From positions 475,501 to 539,500 of the forward strand of contig NC_092603.1 of assembly GCF_047663525.1 (NCBI RefSeq): 64,000 nt of DNA. Direction: 5' to 3'. Position numbers and translations under genes: made by a program. The DNA comes from Anas platyrhynchos (taxonomy: Eukaryota; Chordata; Aves; Anseriformes; Anatidae). Of this stretch, positions 40,899-51,174 are shown piece by piece. How positions within the stretch are numbered: position 1 is the stretch's first letter; every line of letters starts with the position of its first letter. The notes beneath the pieces were generated by a model, which was not told the origin of the DNA, did no database searches, and was given only the letters and a program-made list of their open reading frames with translations.

Positions 40899-43045
40899 TC
40901 AATTGATGAGGGAGGAGGCCGGGGGTGCCCCGGGGGGGGACGCGGCCGGGGGGAAGGCGGGGGGGGGGAAGGCGCGGGTTGGGAACGGGAGGGCCCAGGG
41001 CAGCTCCAGGGGGGGCAGGGGCAGGGCGGCGGGGGCGGCGGGGAAGGGGGGCAGCGGGGGGGCGGGGAAGGCGCCGGGGGGCAGCGGCGGGGCCGGGGCG
41101 GCGTTGACGTTGGCGTTGACGTTGACGTTGGCCATGGCGTTGACGTTGGCGTTGATTTTGGCGTTGGGGTTGACGTTGGCCATGGCGTTGGCGTTGACGT
41201 TGCCGTTGGCCGCGGCGTTGGCCTTGCCCTTGTCCCCGGCGTGGGTGCGCTGGTGCCGGTTGAGGTGGGAGCTGCGGCTGAAGCACTTGGCGCACTCGGG
41301 GCACTTGTAGGGCTTCTCGCCGGTGTGCACGCGCCGGTGGATGGTGAGCTCGGAGCGCTGGATGAAGCTCTTGCCGCACTCGGGGCAGCCGTAGGGCTTC
41401 TCGCCGAGATGGATGCGCTGGTGCTTGATGAGGTTGGAGGAGACGCTGAAGCACTTGCCGCAGACGTTGCAGGCGTAGGGCTTCTCCCCGGTGTGCATGC
41501 GCCGGTGCTTGGTCAGGTCCGATTTTTGGATGAAGCCCTTGCCGCAATCGGGGCACTTGTAGGGCTTCTCGCCCAGGTGGGTGCGCTGGTGCTTGATGAG
41601 GTTGGAGCGCACCCCGAAGCTCTTGCCGCAGTCCCCGCACTTGTAGGGCTTCTCCCCGGTGTGCATGCGCCGGTGCTTGACCAGCGCCGAATTCTGCCCG
41701 AAACTCTTGCCGCACTCGGGGCAGGCGTAGGGCTTCTCGCCCGTCTGCGTGCCCTGGTGCTTGACGCCCTCGCCGCGCTGCCCCAAGCTCTTACCGCACT
41801 CGCTGCACTTGGGCGGCCTCTCCGGCACCGCCGGCACCGCCGCGGTTTTGGGGCGCCCGCCCCACCGCGAGCTCTGCCCGCACTCTCCGCAACCCCCCGG
41901 CCTCTCGCCCCGCGCCCCCCGCCGCCGTTTGGCACCACCACCGCAGCAGGGCTCGGCGTGGACGCGGCGGTGCCGCTCCAAGTGGGAGCCCTGCGAGAAG
42001 CCCTTGCCGCAATCGCCGCAGCGGTACGGCTTCTCGCCGGCGTGGATGCGGCGGTGCCGGTCGAGGTGGGAGCTCCAGGCGAAGCTCTTGCCGCAGTCCC
42101 CGCAGGCGTAGGGCTTGCCGGCGGCGTGGCCGCGCTGGTGCTGCAGCAGCGCCGCGCTCAGCCCGAAGCCCTTCCCGCACTCGCCGCACTTGTGGGGTTT
42201 TTCGGCCGCGCCGCCCAAGCGCCGGCGCTTGGCCAAAGCCGCCGGGCTCTTGCCGAAATTTTTGCCACCGCACTCGCCGCACTGCGCCGCGCCGCCGCCG
42301 CCGGCGTGGGTGCGGCGGTGCCGGTCGAGGTGGGAGCTCCAGCTGAAGCTCTTGCCGCACTCGGGGCAGGCGTAGGGCTTCTCGCCGGTGTGGATGCGCC
42401 GGTGCCGCTCCAGGTGGGAGTTCCAGTTGAAGCCCTTGCCGCAGTCGCCGCACTTGTAGGGCTTCTCCTCCAGGTGCTGCTTCTGGTGCTTCACCAAACC
42501 CGAGCTGGCCGGGAAGGTCTTGCCGCAGACGCCGCATTGGCACGGCGCCGCCGCCGCCGCGCCGCCGTGCACCCGTTGGTGCTGGATGAAGGCCGAGCCC
42601 ACGCTGAAGCTCTTGCCGCACTCGGGGCACTTGTAGGGCTTCTCGCCGGCGTGCCGCCGCTGGTGGGTGATGAGCGTGGAGCTCAGCCGGAAGCACTTAC
42701 CGCACTCGGGGCACTTGTAGGGCTTCTCCGCCCCGCGCCGGCGCTTGGTGAAGGCGGCGCCGAACGCCAGGGCTTTGCCGCAGTCGTGGCAGCGCCCGTG
42801 GCCCAGGAGGCTCCGCTGGGGGAACTTCTTGAAGCCGGCCCGGTGGCCCGATTTGCCGGCCCGCTTGCCGGCCCGGGGGGGGCCCTCGGTTTTGGGCGGC
42901 TCGCCGCTCGTCGCCGTCCCCTCGCCGCCGCCGGGGGGGTTGGGGCCCTTGGGTTTGGGTGCCGGCGGTGTCCCCTCGGTGTCGCCCGCCTCCGGTTGGC
43001 CCGGCGGGGGCTCGTCCTCCTCCTGCTCGCTCAGCAGCCCGGCCT
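40899..43045 (-). CDS. C2H2 zinc-finger protein, large finger exon (14 intact fingers)
   Basis: The acceptor TTGCCCCCGCAG precedes 43045, phase completes GAG (E), stop TGA at 40901-40899. From the N-side: an acidic/Pro linker ([20 protein letters not shown]), a basic stretch ([18 protein letters not shown]), then C2H2 fingers joined mostly by TGEKPYKC-type linkers. I count 14 fingers with all four ligands and four degenerate ones: CHDC lacking both His, CGECGGKNF ending [14 protein letters not shown], and CSEC ending HQGTQ. Repeated recognition helices ([17 protein letters not shown]) suggest internal duplication. The tail has about 40 residues of NANVNA-type repeat, then Pro/Ala-rich sequence ending SSLIN. 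Its 5' exons are inferred at 45387, 46973 and 48671. Likely a nuclear DNA-binding repressor; no one-to-one orthologue is claimed. ZNF672 neighbours SH3BP5L in human, but orientation differs and identity could not be tested. Confidence 0.9.
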
Positions 43046-43139
43046 CTGCGGGGGCAAGGGGGGGCTCTGGGAGCACCCGGCCGCGGGTGAGCCCGAAGCC
43101 CCCGGCACTCGGTTCGCCAATGTCATTGCCCCGGGGAGG

Positions 43140-44200
43140 GCCGGGATGGGGTGGGTTGGGTTGGGTTGGGTTGGGTGGGGTGGGGTTGGGTTGGTTGGGT
43201 TGGGTTGAGTTGGTTCGGTTAGTTGGGTTGGGTTGAATTGGGTTGGTTGGGTTTGGTTGGGTTGGTTGGGTTGGGTGCGGTTGGTTGAGGTTGGTTGGGT
43301 TGGTTGTGCTGGGTTGGTTGGATTGGTTGGGTTGGATTAGTTGAGGTGGGTTGGTTGCATTGGGTTGGTTGGGTTGGGTTGTTTTTTTTTGGGTGTGGTT
43401 GGTTGAGGTAGGTTGGGTTGAATTGGGTTGGTTGGTTTGGGTTGGTTGAGGTAGGTTGGGTTGAGTTGGTTGGGTTGGGTTTAATTGGGTCGGGGTTAGT
43501 TGGGTTGGGTTGACTTGGGTTGGTTGAGGTGGATTGGGTCAGTTGTGTTGGGTGGATTGGGTTAGTTGAGTTGGGTTGGGTTGGTTGGTTTGGGTTGGTT
43601 GGATTGGTTGGGTTGGGTTGGTTGGGTTAGTTGGGTTGGGGTTAGTTGGGTTGGGTTGGGTTGGTTGAGTTGGTTGGGTTGGGTTAGTTGGGTTGGTTGA
43701 GTTGGGTTGGTTGGGTTGGGTTAGGTGGGTTGGGTTGGGTTGGGTTGATTGAGTTGGTTGGGTTGGGCTGGTTGTGCTGGGTTGGTTGGATTGGTTGGGT
43801 TGGATTAGTTGAGGTGGGTTGGGTTGGGTTGGGTGGGGTTGGTTGAGGTTGGTTGGGTTTGTTGGGTTGGTTGAGTTGGGTTGGGTTGAATTGGTTGAGG
43901 TGGGTTGGGCCGGTTGTGTTGGGTTGGATTGGGTTAGTTGAGGTGGGTTGGGTTGGTTGAGTTGGGTTGGGTTGGGTTGGTTGCGTTGGGTTGGTTGGGT
44001 TGGGTTAGTTGGGTTGGGTTAGGTTATGTTAGGTTGGGTTGGTTGGGTTGGTTGCGTTGGGTTGGTTGCATTGGGTAGATTTGGGTTGGGTTGGTTGGGT
44101 TGAGTTGGTTGAGTTGAGTTGGATTAGTTGAGGTGGGTTGAGTTGGGTTGGTTGGTTTGGGTTGATTGAGTTGGGTTGGGTTGGGTTGGTTGGGTTGGCA
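43140..44200. repeat. ggttgggttgggttgg array, 1.06 kb
   Basis: Five-base ttggg/gttgg units with interspersed ttagttgggt, ttgaggtgg and tgcgttggg. Strongly G/T on + (C/A on the sense strand of the zinc-finger gene). Dense GG/GGG runs make it G-quadruplex-capable. It sits in the intron directly before the finger exon. Confidence 0.93.
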
Positions 44201-44214
44201 TGGTGGATCTTCTG

Positions 44215-45290
44215 CCAAATTCATCATCTCCAACACCAAAAAAATGACCAAACCCAAATTTGGCCTCCTTCAATTTGGCATCCCCAATTTCACCATTTTC
44301 AACACCAAAAACCCCGCCCAACCCAACGTTGGCCACCTCCAATGATGTAACGTCCCCAATTTCATCATTTTTAACACCAAAAACCCCGTCCAACCCAACT
44401 TTGACCAACTCCAATGACAGGACGTTCCCAAATTCATCATCTCTAACACCAAAAAAATGACCAAACCCAAATTTGGCCCACTCCAATTTATGGAAACTCC
44501 CCAATTTCATCATTTTCAACACCAAAAACCGCACCCAACCCAACGTTGACCATCTCCAATGACAGGATGTCCCCAAATTCATCATCTCTAACACCAAAAA
44601 AATGACAAACCCAAATTTGGCCATCTCCAATTTATGGAACGTCCCCAATTTCATCACTTTCAACACCAAAAAAATGACCAAACCCAAATTTGGCCTCCTC
44701 CAATGATGCAACATCCCCAATTTCATCATCTTCAACACCAAAAAAATGACCAAACCCAAATTTGGCCATCTCCAATTTATGGAACATCCCCAATTTCATC
44801 ATCTTCTACACCAAAAAAATGACCAAACCCAAATTTGGCCTCCTCCAATGATGCAACATCCCCAATTTCATCATCTTCTACACCAAAAAAATGACCAAAC
44901 CCAAATTTGGCCTCCTCCAATTTATGGAACATCCCCAATTTCACCATTTTCAACACCAAAAACCGCACCCAACCCAACTTTGACCATCTCCAATGACGGG
45001 ATGTCCCCAAATTCATCATTTTCAGCACCAAAAAAATGACCAAACCCAAATTTGGCCATCTCCAATTTATGGAACGTCCCCAATTTCATCACTTTCAACA
45101 CCAAAAAAATGACCAAACCCAAATTTGGCCTCCTCCAATGATGCAACATCCCCAATTTCATCATCTTCTACACCAAAAAAATGACCAAACCCAAATTTGG
45201 CCATCTCCAATTTATGGAACATCCCCAATTTCACCATTTTCAACACCAAAAACCCCGTCCAACCCAAATTTGGCCTCCTCCAATGAGAAG
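44215..45290. repeat. ccccaatttcatcatcttca minisatellite, about 70-75 base unit
   Basis: Unit: tccccaatttcatcatcttc, aacaccaaaaaaatgacc, aaacccaaatttggcctcct, ccaatgatgcaaca. Long blocks of several units recur, for example 44600-44960 and 45030-45290. Intronic. Confidence 0.9.
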
Positions 45291-45386
45291 ACCCCGTAAC
45301 ATCTCCGGGCGACCCCCTCCCACCCTCAACTTGCCCAATTTTGCCCAAAAAGCCCCAAAATCGCCAAATTTTGCCCCAAAACTCAC

Positions 45387-45461
45387 CGGACGCCAGCCCC
45401 CTGCGGCGATGCGACTCGGCGAAGGCGGTGATCCGCGGCCAGCTGATGGCGATCTCCTCGG
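45387..45461 (-). CDS. KRAB-B-position exon of the - strand zinc-finger gene
   Basis: The acceptor TCCCCTAG precedes 45461 and the donor GTGAGT starts at 45386. It is 75 bases, in phase 1 and out phase 1. It reads (A)EEIAISWPRITAFAESHRRR, GLAS, then a split codon completed as E at 43045. Position and phase are those of a KRAB-B exon between KRAB-A and the finger exon. The sequence is not the usual FPVPKPDV box, so it may be a KRAB-b/variant linker. An almost identical exon of the same length lies on the opposite strand at 61873. Confidence 0.75.
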
Positions 45462-45599
45462 CTAGGGGACACGGTCGGAGTGCCAATTATGGCTTTTTTT
45501 CACCCAAAAATAGCCGCGCGCCCCTACGGGATCTGGGAGCTTCAGCAGGAGGACGCCCGATGCGCGCGTCCTTGGTTTTGACCCAAATCTTCAATTTTT

Positions 45600-46735
45600 A
45601 TGGGGTGAATTTGGGTCAAAATCGTGATGATACGGATAAATTTGGGTTATACGACATTTATTGGGGATAAATTTGGGTGAAAATCACAATTATAGGGATA
45701 AATTTGGGTCGAAATCCTGATTATAGGGACAAATTTGGGTTGAACAACATTTATTAGGGACAAATTTGGGTCAAAATCATGATTATACGGATAAATTTGG
45801 GTTGAAATCCCTATTATAGGGATAAATTTGGGTTGAACATTTATTGGGGATAAATTTGGGTCGAAATCCCGATTATAGGGACAAATTTGGGTTGAACGAC
45901 ATTTATTGGGGATAAATTGGGTCAAAATCCCAATTATGGGGATAAATTTGGGTCGAAATCCCGATTACAGGGATAAATTTGGGTTGAACATTTATTGGGG
46001 ATAAATTTGGGTCGAAATCCCAATTATGGGGATAAATTTGGGTCAAAATCCCGATTATAGGGATAAATTTGGGTTGAACAACATTTATTGGGGATAAATT
46101 TGGGTCAAAATCACAATTATACAGATAAATTTGGGTCCAAATCACAATTATTAAGATAAATTTGGGTTGAACATTTATTGGGGATAAATTTGGGTCAAAA
46201 TCCCAATTATAGGGACAAATTTGGGTTGAACAACATTTATTGAGGATAAATTGGGTCAAAATCCCAATTATGGGGATAAATTTGGGTCAAAATCCCAATT
46301 ATAGGGATAAATTTGGGTTGAACGACATTTATTGGGGATAAATTTGGGTCAAAATCACAATTATACGGATAAATTTGGGTCCAAATCACAATTACTAAGA
46401 TAAATTTGGGTTGAACATTTATTGGGAATAAATTTGGGTCAAAATCACAATTATAGGGATAAATTTGGGTTGAATTACATTTATTGGGGATAAATTGGGT
46501 CAAAATCCCAATTATGGGGGATAAATTTGGGTCGAAATCCCGATTATAGGGATAAATTTGGGCTGAATGACGTTTATTGGGGATAAATTTGGGTCAAAAC
46601 CCCAATTACGGCGGATAATTTTGGGCCAAAATCCCAGTTCTGAGCGATTTTGATCAAAACTCCAACTACAGGCAATAAATTTGGGTCGAAACCCCAATTA
46701 CGGGGGATAAATTTGGGTTGAATTCCCCCCAAAAT
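45600..46735. repeat. ggataaatttgggttgaaca minisatellite
   Basis: Unit gggataaatttgggtcgaaa followed by tcccaattatag, alternating with ttgaacgacatttattgggg. Higher-order block near 45840-46060 resembles 46160-46330. Intronic, AT-richer than the average here. 46740-46970 is unique intron. Confidence 0.9.
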
Positions 46736-46972
46736 GATCAAACCGCACCCGGGACCCCCACCCTTTATTTAAGCTTAGATTTGAGGATTTTGGGAATTTT
46801 CCCAAACCCCCAATTTCTGCTCCCTCTTCCCCGCACCCCTCGGCATGAACTGGGGCCAAACCCTTAAATTGAATCATTTTTATTAAAAAAAGAGCAAAAA
46901 AGGAGGGAGGAAGAGCCGAGCCGGCGGCTTGATTTTGGGGTGAAAAACCACATTTTTGGGTCTGTGCCTCAC

Positions 46973-47072
46973 CCAGCGAGATGACGTTCTCGTAGCTCTC
47001 CTGCATCGTGTCTTCGGGGGGGGTCCCCAAATTTTTTTTTTGGGGGGGGGGACAAGCGGAGGTCTCCGGCCC
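46973..47072 (-). CDS. KRAB-A-type exon of the - strand zinc-finger gene (core degenerate)
   Basis: The acceptor CTCTTTGCCTTACAG precedes 47072 and the donor GTGAGG starts at 46972; 100 bases, phase 0 in, 1 out. It reads GPETSACPPPQKKNLGTPPE, DTMQESYENVISL and a split codon. DTMQESYENVISL is a clear KRAB-A end (typical: EVMQENYENLISLG) and the junction phase is the KRAB A/B phase. The first half, where VTFEDVAVYFSxEEW should be, is Pro/Lys low complexity with C10 and A10 homopolymers. The core that contacts TRIM28 appears lost or scrambled. If the exon is real the protein is unlikely to be a normal KRAB repressor. Confidence 0.65.
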
Positions 47073-47244
47073 CTGTAAGGCAAAGAGGGGGGGGGTCCCC
47101 GTCTGCTTGGGGGGGGGACCCCAAAATAAAAGGGGGGGTCCCCAAAATAAAGGGGGGGGTCCCCAAAATAAAGGGGGGGTCCCCATGGCTCGGGGGGTCG
47201 TGGGGGGGCATTGGGGGCATTGGGGGGTCGTGGGGGGGTCATGG

Positions 47245-47800
47245 GGGGAGTAATTAAAAGGAGGGGGGTAATTAATAAAAGGGGGGGTGATTAAATAAGG
47301 GGGGGGTGTTAAATTGGGGGTGATTAATTAAGGGGGGGTGATTAATTAAGGGGGGGTGATTAATTAAGGGGGGTGATTAAATAAGGGGGGGTGTTAAATT
47401 GGGGGTGATTAATTAAGGGGGGTAATTAAATAAGGGGGGTAATTAAATAAGGGGGTGATTAATTAAGGGGGGGTGATTAATTAATGGGGGGTGATTAAAT
47501 AAGGGGGGTATTAAATTGGGGGTAATTAAATAAGGGGGGGTAATTAAATAAGGGGGGGTTAAATAAGGGGGGGGTTAATTGGGGTGATTAATTGGGGGGG
47601 TAATTAAATGGGGGTGATTAATTAGGGGTGATTAATTGGGGGGGTGATTAATTAGGGGTGATTAATTGGGGGGTAATTAAATAAAGGGGGGGTTAAATAA
47701 GGGTAATTAAATGGGGGGGTAAATAAGGGGGTAATTAAACGGGGGGGGCATTTAAGGGGGTGATAAATAACAGGGGGGGGGCAATTAACCCAATTAACCG
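47245..47800. repeat. gggggtgattaattaagg array
   Basis: Short units of G runs and taattaa/aaataagg (14-19 bases). Intron between the first exon and the KRAB-A-type exon. No further KRAB coding sequence is visible here. Confidence 0.9.
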
Positions 47801-47859
47801 AGCGGGGGGGGATGGGGGGCAAAATATGGGGAGGGGGTGCGGGGGGGGGGGGGGCACGG

Positions 47860-48540
47860 GGATTTGGGGGGGGTGAGGGATTTGGGGGGGGGGCGAGGGA
47901 TTTGGGGGGGATTTAGGGAATTGGGGGGGTCATGAATTTTTTTGGGGGGGCTGGGAATTTTGGGGGGGGTTCGGGAATTTTGGGGGGGGGTTAAGGAATT
48001 GGGAGGGGCGTCGGGAATTGGGGGGGGTCGGGAATTTTTGGGGGGTCAAGGGATATGGGGGGGATTTAAGGAATTGGGGGGGGGGTCCGGAATTTTTTTT
48101 TGGGGGGGGGGTCAGGAATTGGGGAAGGGGTTCAGGAATCGGGGGAGTCCAGGAATTGAGGGGGGGTCGTAAATTGAGGGGGGGGGCGCGAATTGGGGGG
48201 GGGTCGCGAATTGGGGGGGTTTAAGGATTCGGGGGGGGGTCGCGGATTGGGGGGGGGTCGCGAATTGGGGGGGGGGATAACGGATTGGGGGGGGTTGAGG
48301 ATTCGGGGGGGGTCGCGAATTGAGGGGGGGGTCGTAAATTGAGGGGGGGTCGCGAATTGGGGGGGGGTCGCGAATTGGGGGGGGTTGAGGATTCCGGGGG
48401 GGGTCGCGGATTTTGGGGAGGGTGTCGCGAATTGGGGGGGTCCGGAATTGATGGGGGGGGTCGTAAATTGTGGGGGGGGGTCGTAAATTGTGGGGGGGGG
48501 TCACGAATCGAGGGGGGGTCGCGAATTGAGGGGGGGGGGT
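47860..48540. repeat. gggggtcgcgaattgggggg array
   Basis: G-run-rich units of 16-20 bases with CpG-containing tcgcgaattg/tcgtaaattg. Methylation-prone intronic array. Confidence 0.88.
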
Positions 48541-48670
48541 CCGGCCTCGGGGCTGGATTTAAAGCCCCGGGGCTGGATCCGAGGGGTTGGGGGGGTGGGG
48601 ATTTTTGGGGGGGGGGGTCAGGATTTTTTGGGGGGGGGGTATTTTTTTTTTGGGGGGGGGGGGTCGTTAC

Positions 48671-48733
48671 CTGCTCGGCGGGGCCCGGGGCCGCTCCGTT
48701 GCCCGCCGGCTCCGTAACGCGGGGCACAGGAAG
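48671..48733 (-). CDS. first exon of the - strand zinc-finger gene (5' edge uncertain)
   Basis: The - strand starts CTTCCTGTGCCCCGCG and ends GCCGAGCAG|GTAACG (48671|48670). The frame that joins in phase 0 to the 47072 exon reads RVTEPAGNGAAPGPAEQ. The AEQ|GP junction is like that of many KRAB zinc-finger proteins, where KRAB-A begins just after. No ATG is present in this frame here, so the segment may be 5'UTR, or the start lies upstream in the G/A-run region to 48890. CTTCCTG start and GTAAYG donor are shared with the first exons at 13.4 and 20.5 kb. Confidence 0.5.
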
Positions 48734-48899
48734 GGGGGGGGCTGGGCAAAAAAAAGGGGGGGGGGCGGCAGGAAGGGGGGGGGGGGGAAGGGAGGGGGGG
48801 GGCAGGAAAAGGGGGGGGGGGCAGGAAGGGGGGGGGCGTAAAAAAAAAAAAAGGGGGGGGGGCAAAGAAAGCTCCGGGAACGCCGGGAGAACGGTGGGG

Positions 48900-50965
48900 A
48901 GGTGGGATGGGGGGGGACTGGAGGGACTGGGAGGGACTGGGAGGGACTGGGAGGGGGTGGGGGGGGGCTGGGGGGGGAATGGGGGGTGGGGGGGGGTTTA
49001 AGGGGGGTTTAGGGGGGGTTTAGGGGGGTTCGGGGGGGGGATGGGAGTGGGAAGGGGAGTGGGAAGGGGACTGGGAGGGACTGGGGGGGACTGGGAGGGA
49101 CTGGGAATGGGGACGGGGAAAGGGAGCCGGGACTGGGAGGGACTGGGAACGGGACTGGGAGGGACTGGGAATGGGACTGGGACAGACTGGGAGCAGGGAC
49201 TGGGAAAGGGAACCGGGACTGGGACAGACTGGGAGGCGACTGGGAGGGACTGGGAATGGAGACGGGGAAAGGGAACCGGACTGGGAGGGACTGGGAACGG
49301 GACTGGGGAGGGACTGGGAATGGGACTGGGACAGACTGGGAACGGGGACTAGGAAAGGGAACCGGGACTGGGACAGACTGGTGGGGACTGGGAACGGGAC
49401 TGGGATGGACTGGGAATGGGGACAGGGAAAGGGAGCCGGGACTGGGATGCACTGGGAGGGACTGGGAATGGGACTGGGACACACTGGGAACGGGGACTAG
49501 GAAAGGGAACCGGGACTGGGAGGGACTGGAAATGGGGCTGGGAGGGACTGGGAACGGGACTGGGATGCACTGGGAGCAGGACTGGGAAAGGGAACGGGGA
49601 CTGGAACTGGGAACTGGGAGCGGGGCTGGGAAAGGGACTGGGAAAGGGAACTGGGAGCAGGAACTGGGACTGGGATGGGGCTGGGAACAGGAACCAGGAC
49701 TGGGAACTGGGAATGGGGACTGGGACCAGACTGGGACTGGGACTGGGAACAGGACGGGGAAAGGGAGCCGGGACTGGGAGCAGGAACTGGGACTGGGAGC
49801 GGGAACTGGGAACTGGGATTGGGAACTGGGAATGGGCTGGGAACTGGGAGTGGGAACTGGGAATGGGAATGGGACTGGGAACTGGGAACGGGACTGGGAA
49901 CTGGGAGGGGACTGGGAATGCAACTGGGAACTGGGAATGGGACTGGGATTGGGAACTGAGACTGGGAACTGGGAACTGGGACTGGGAACAGGACTGGGAA
50001 CTGGAAAGGGAACAGGACTGGGAACTGGACTGGGAACTGGGAATGAGACTGGGATTGGGAACTGGGACTGGGAACTGGGAACTGGGATGAGACTGGGAAC
50101 GGGACTGGGAACTGGGAATGGGAACCGGGAGGGGACTGGGATTGGGACTGGGAACTGGGAACGGGACTGGGAACTGGGACTGGGAACCAGGAGGGGACTG
50201 GGAATACGACTGGGAACTGGGAATGGGACTGGGAACTGGGAGGGGACTGGGAACGGGATTGGGAACTGGGAACGGAACTGGGAATGGGACTGGGAATGGG
50301 GTTGGGAACTGGGAGGGGACTGGAATTGGGACTGGGAATGGAGCTGGGAACTGGGAGGGGACTGGGAATGGGACTGGGAACTGGGAGGGGACTGGGAACG
50401 GGCCTGGGAACTGGGAACGGAACTGGAATTGGGACTGGGAACTGGGAATGGGAACTGGGAGGGGACTGGGAACGGGATTGGGAACTGGGAACAGAACTGG
50501 AATTGGGACTGGGAACTGGGAATGGGAACTGGGAGTGGGAACTGGGAATGGGACTGGGAACTGGGAACGGAACTGGGAATGGGACTGGGAATGGGGTTGG
50601 GAACTGGGAGGGGACTGGAATTGGGACTGGGAATGGAGCTGGGAACTGGGAGGGGACTGGGAATGGGACTGGGAACTGGGAGGGACTGGGAACGGGACTG
50701 GGAACTGGGAACGGAACTGGGAATGGGACTGGGAACTGGGAATGGGAACTGGGAGGGGACTGGAATTGGGACTGGGAATGGAGCTGGGAACTGGGAGGGG
50801 ACTGGGAATGGGACTGGGAACTGGGAGGGGACTGGGAACGGGATTGGGAACTGGGAACGGAACTGGGAATGGGACTGGGAACTGGGAATGGGAACTGGGA
50901 GGGGACTGGGAACTGGGACTGGGAACTGGGAGGGGACTGGGACCGGGTGTGGGAACTGGGGACCC
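48900..50965. repeat. gggaactgggaatgggactg minisatellite, 2 kb
   Basis: Six-base based units (gggact, gggaac, gggaat, ggaggg), so every frame is open and ORFs reach 610 codons ([11 protein letters not shown] on +, [11 protein letters not shown] on -). Lies between the divergent - and + zinc-finger genes. Confidence 0.93.
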
Positions 50966-51029
50966 CCCCCCGCCCCCTCCCCCCCCCCATGGTGACGTTT
51001 GGGGGCGCAGGGCCGGCGGCGGGGGGGCC

Positions 51030-51102
51030 ATGGAGCCCGACGGGGAGCGGCCGCGGCCGGGGGGGGCCGGCGAGGAGGAGGAGGGCGACGAAGGCCACGA
51101 GG
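51030..51102 (+). CDS. zinc-finger gene, first coding exon (+ strand)
   Basis: ATG at 51030 in GGGGGGGCCATGG (good Kozak), donor GAGG|GTAGGT. It encodes [24 protein letters not shown] and a split codon, an acidic N-terminus common in C2H2 factors. The leftover G is completed by CC at 53125 to give Ala. The upstream sequence GGCGCAGGGCCGGCGGCGGG is CpG-rich and could be 5'UTR or an acceptor (GCGCAG). Confidence 0.55.
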
Positions 51103-51174
51103 GTAGGTGGGGAGGGGGCTGGGGGGGTCGGGGGGGTGGGGGCGGAATCCCCCCGGGACCTCAAATATGGGGTG

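Noticed and set aside
41241-43208. + strand 655-codon ORF over the zinc-finger exon
   Set aside because: Exact antisense shadow of the 14-finger exon. The - strand frame has the C2H2 pattern and the + frame has none.
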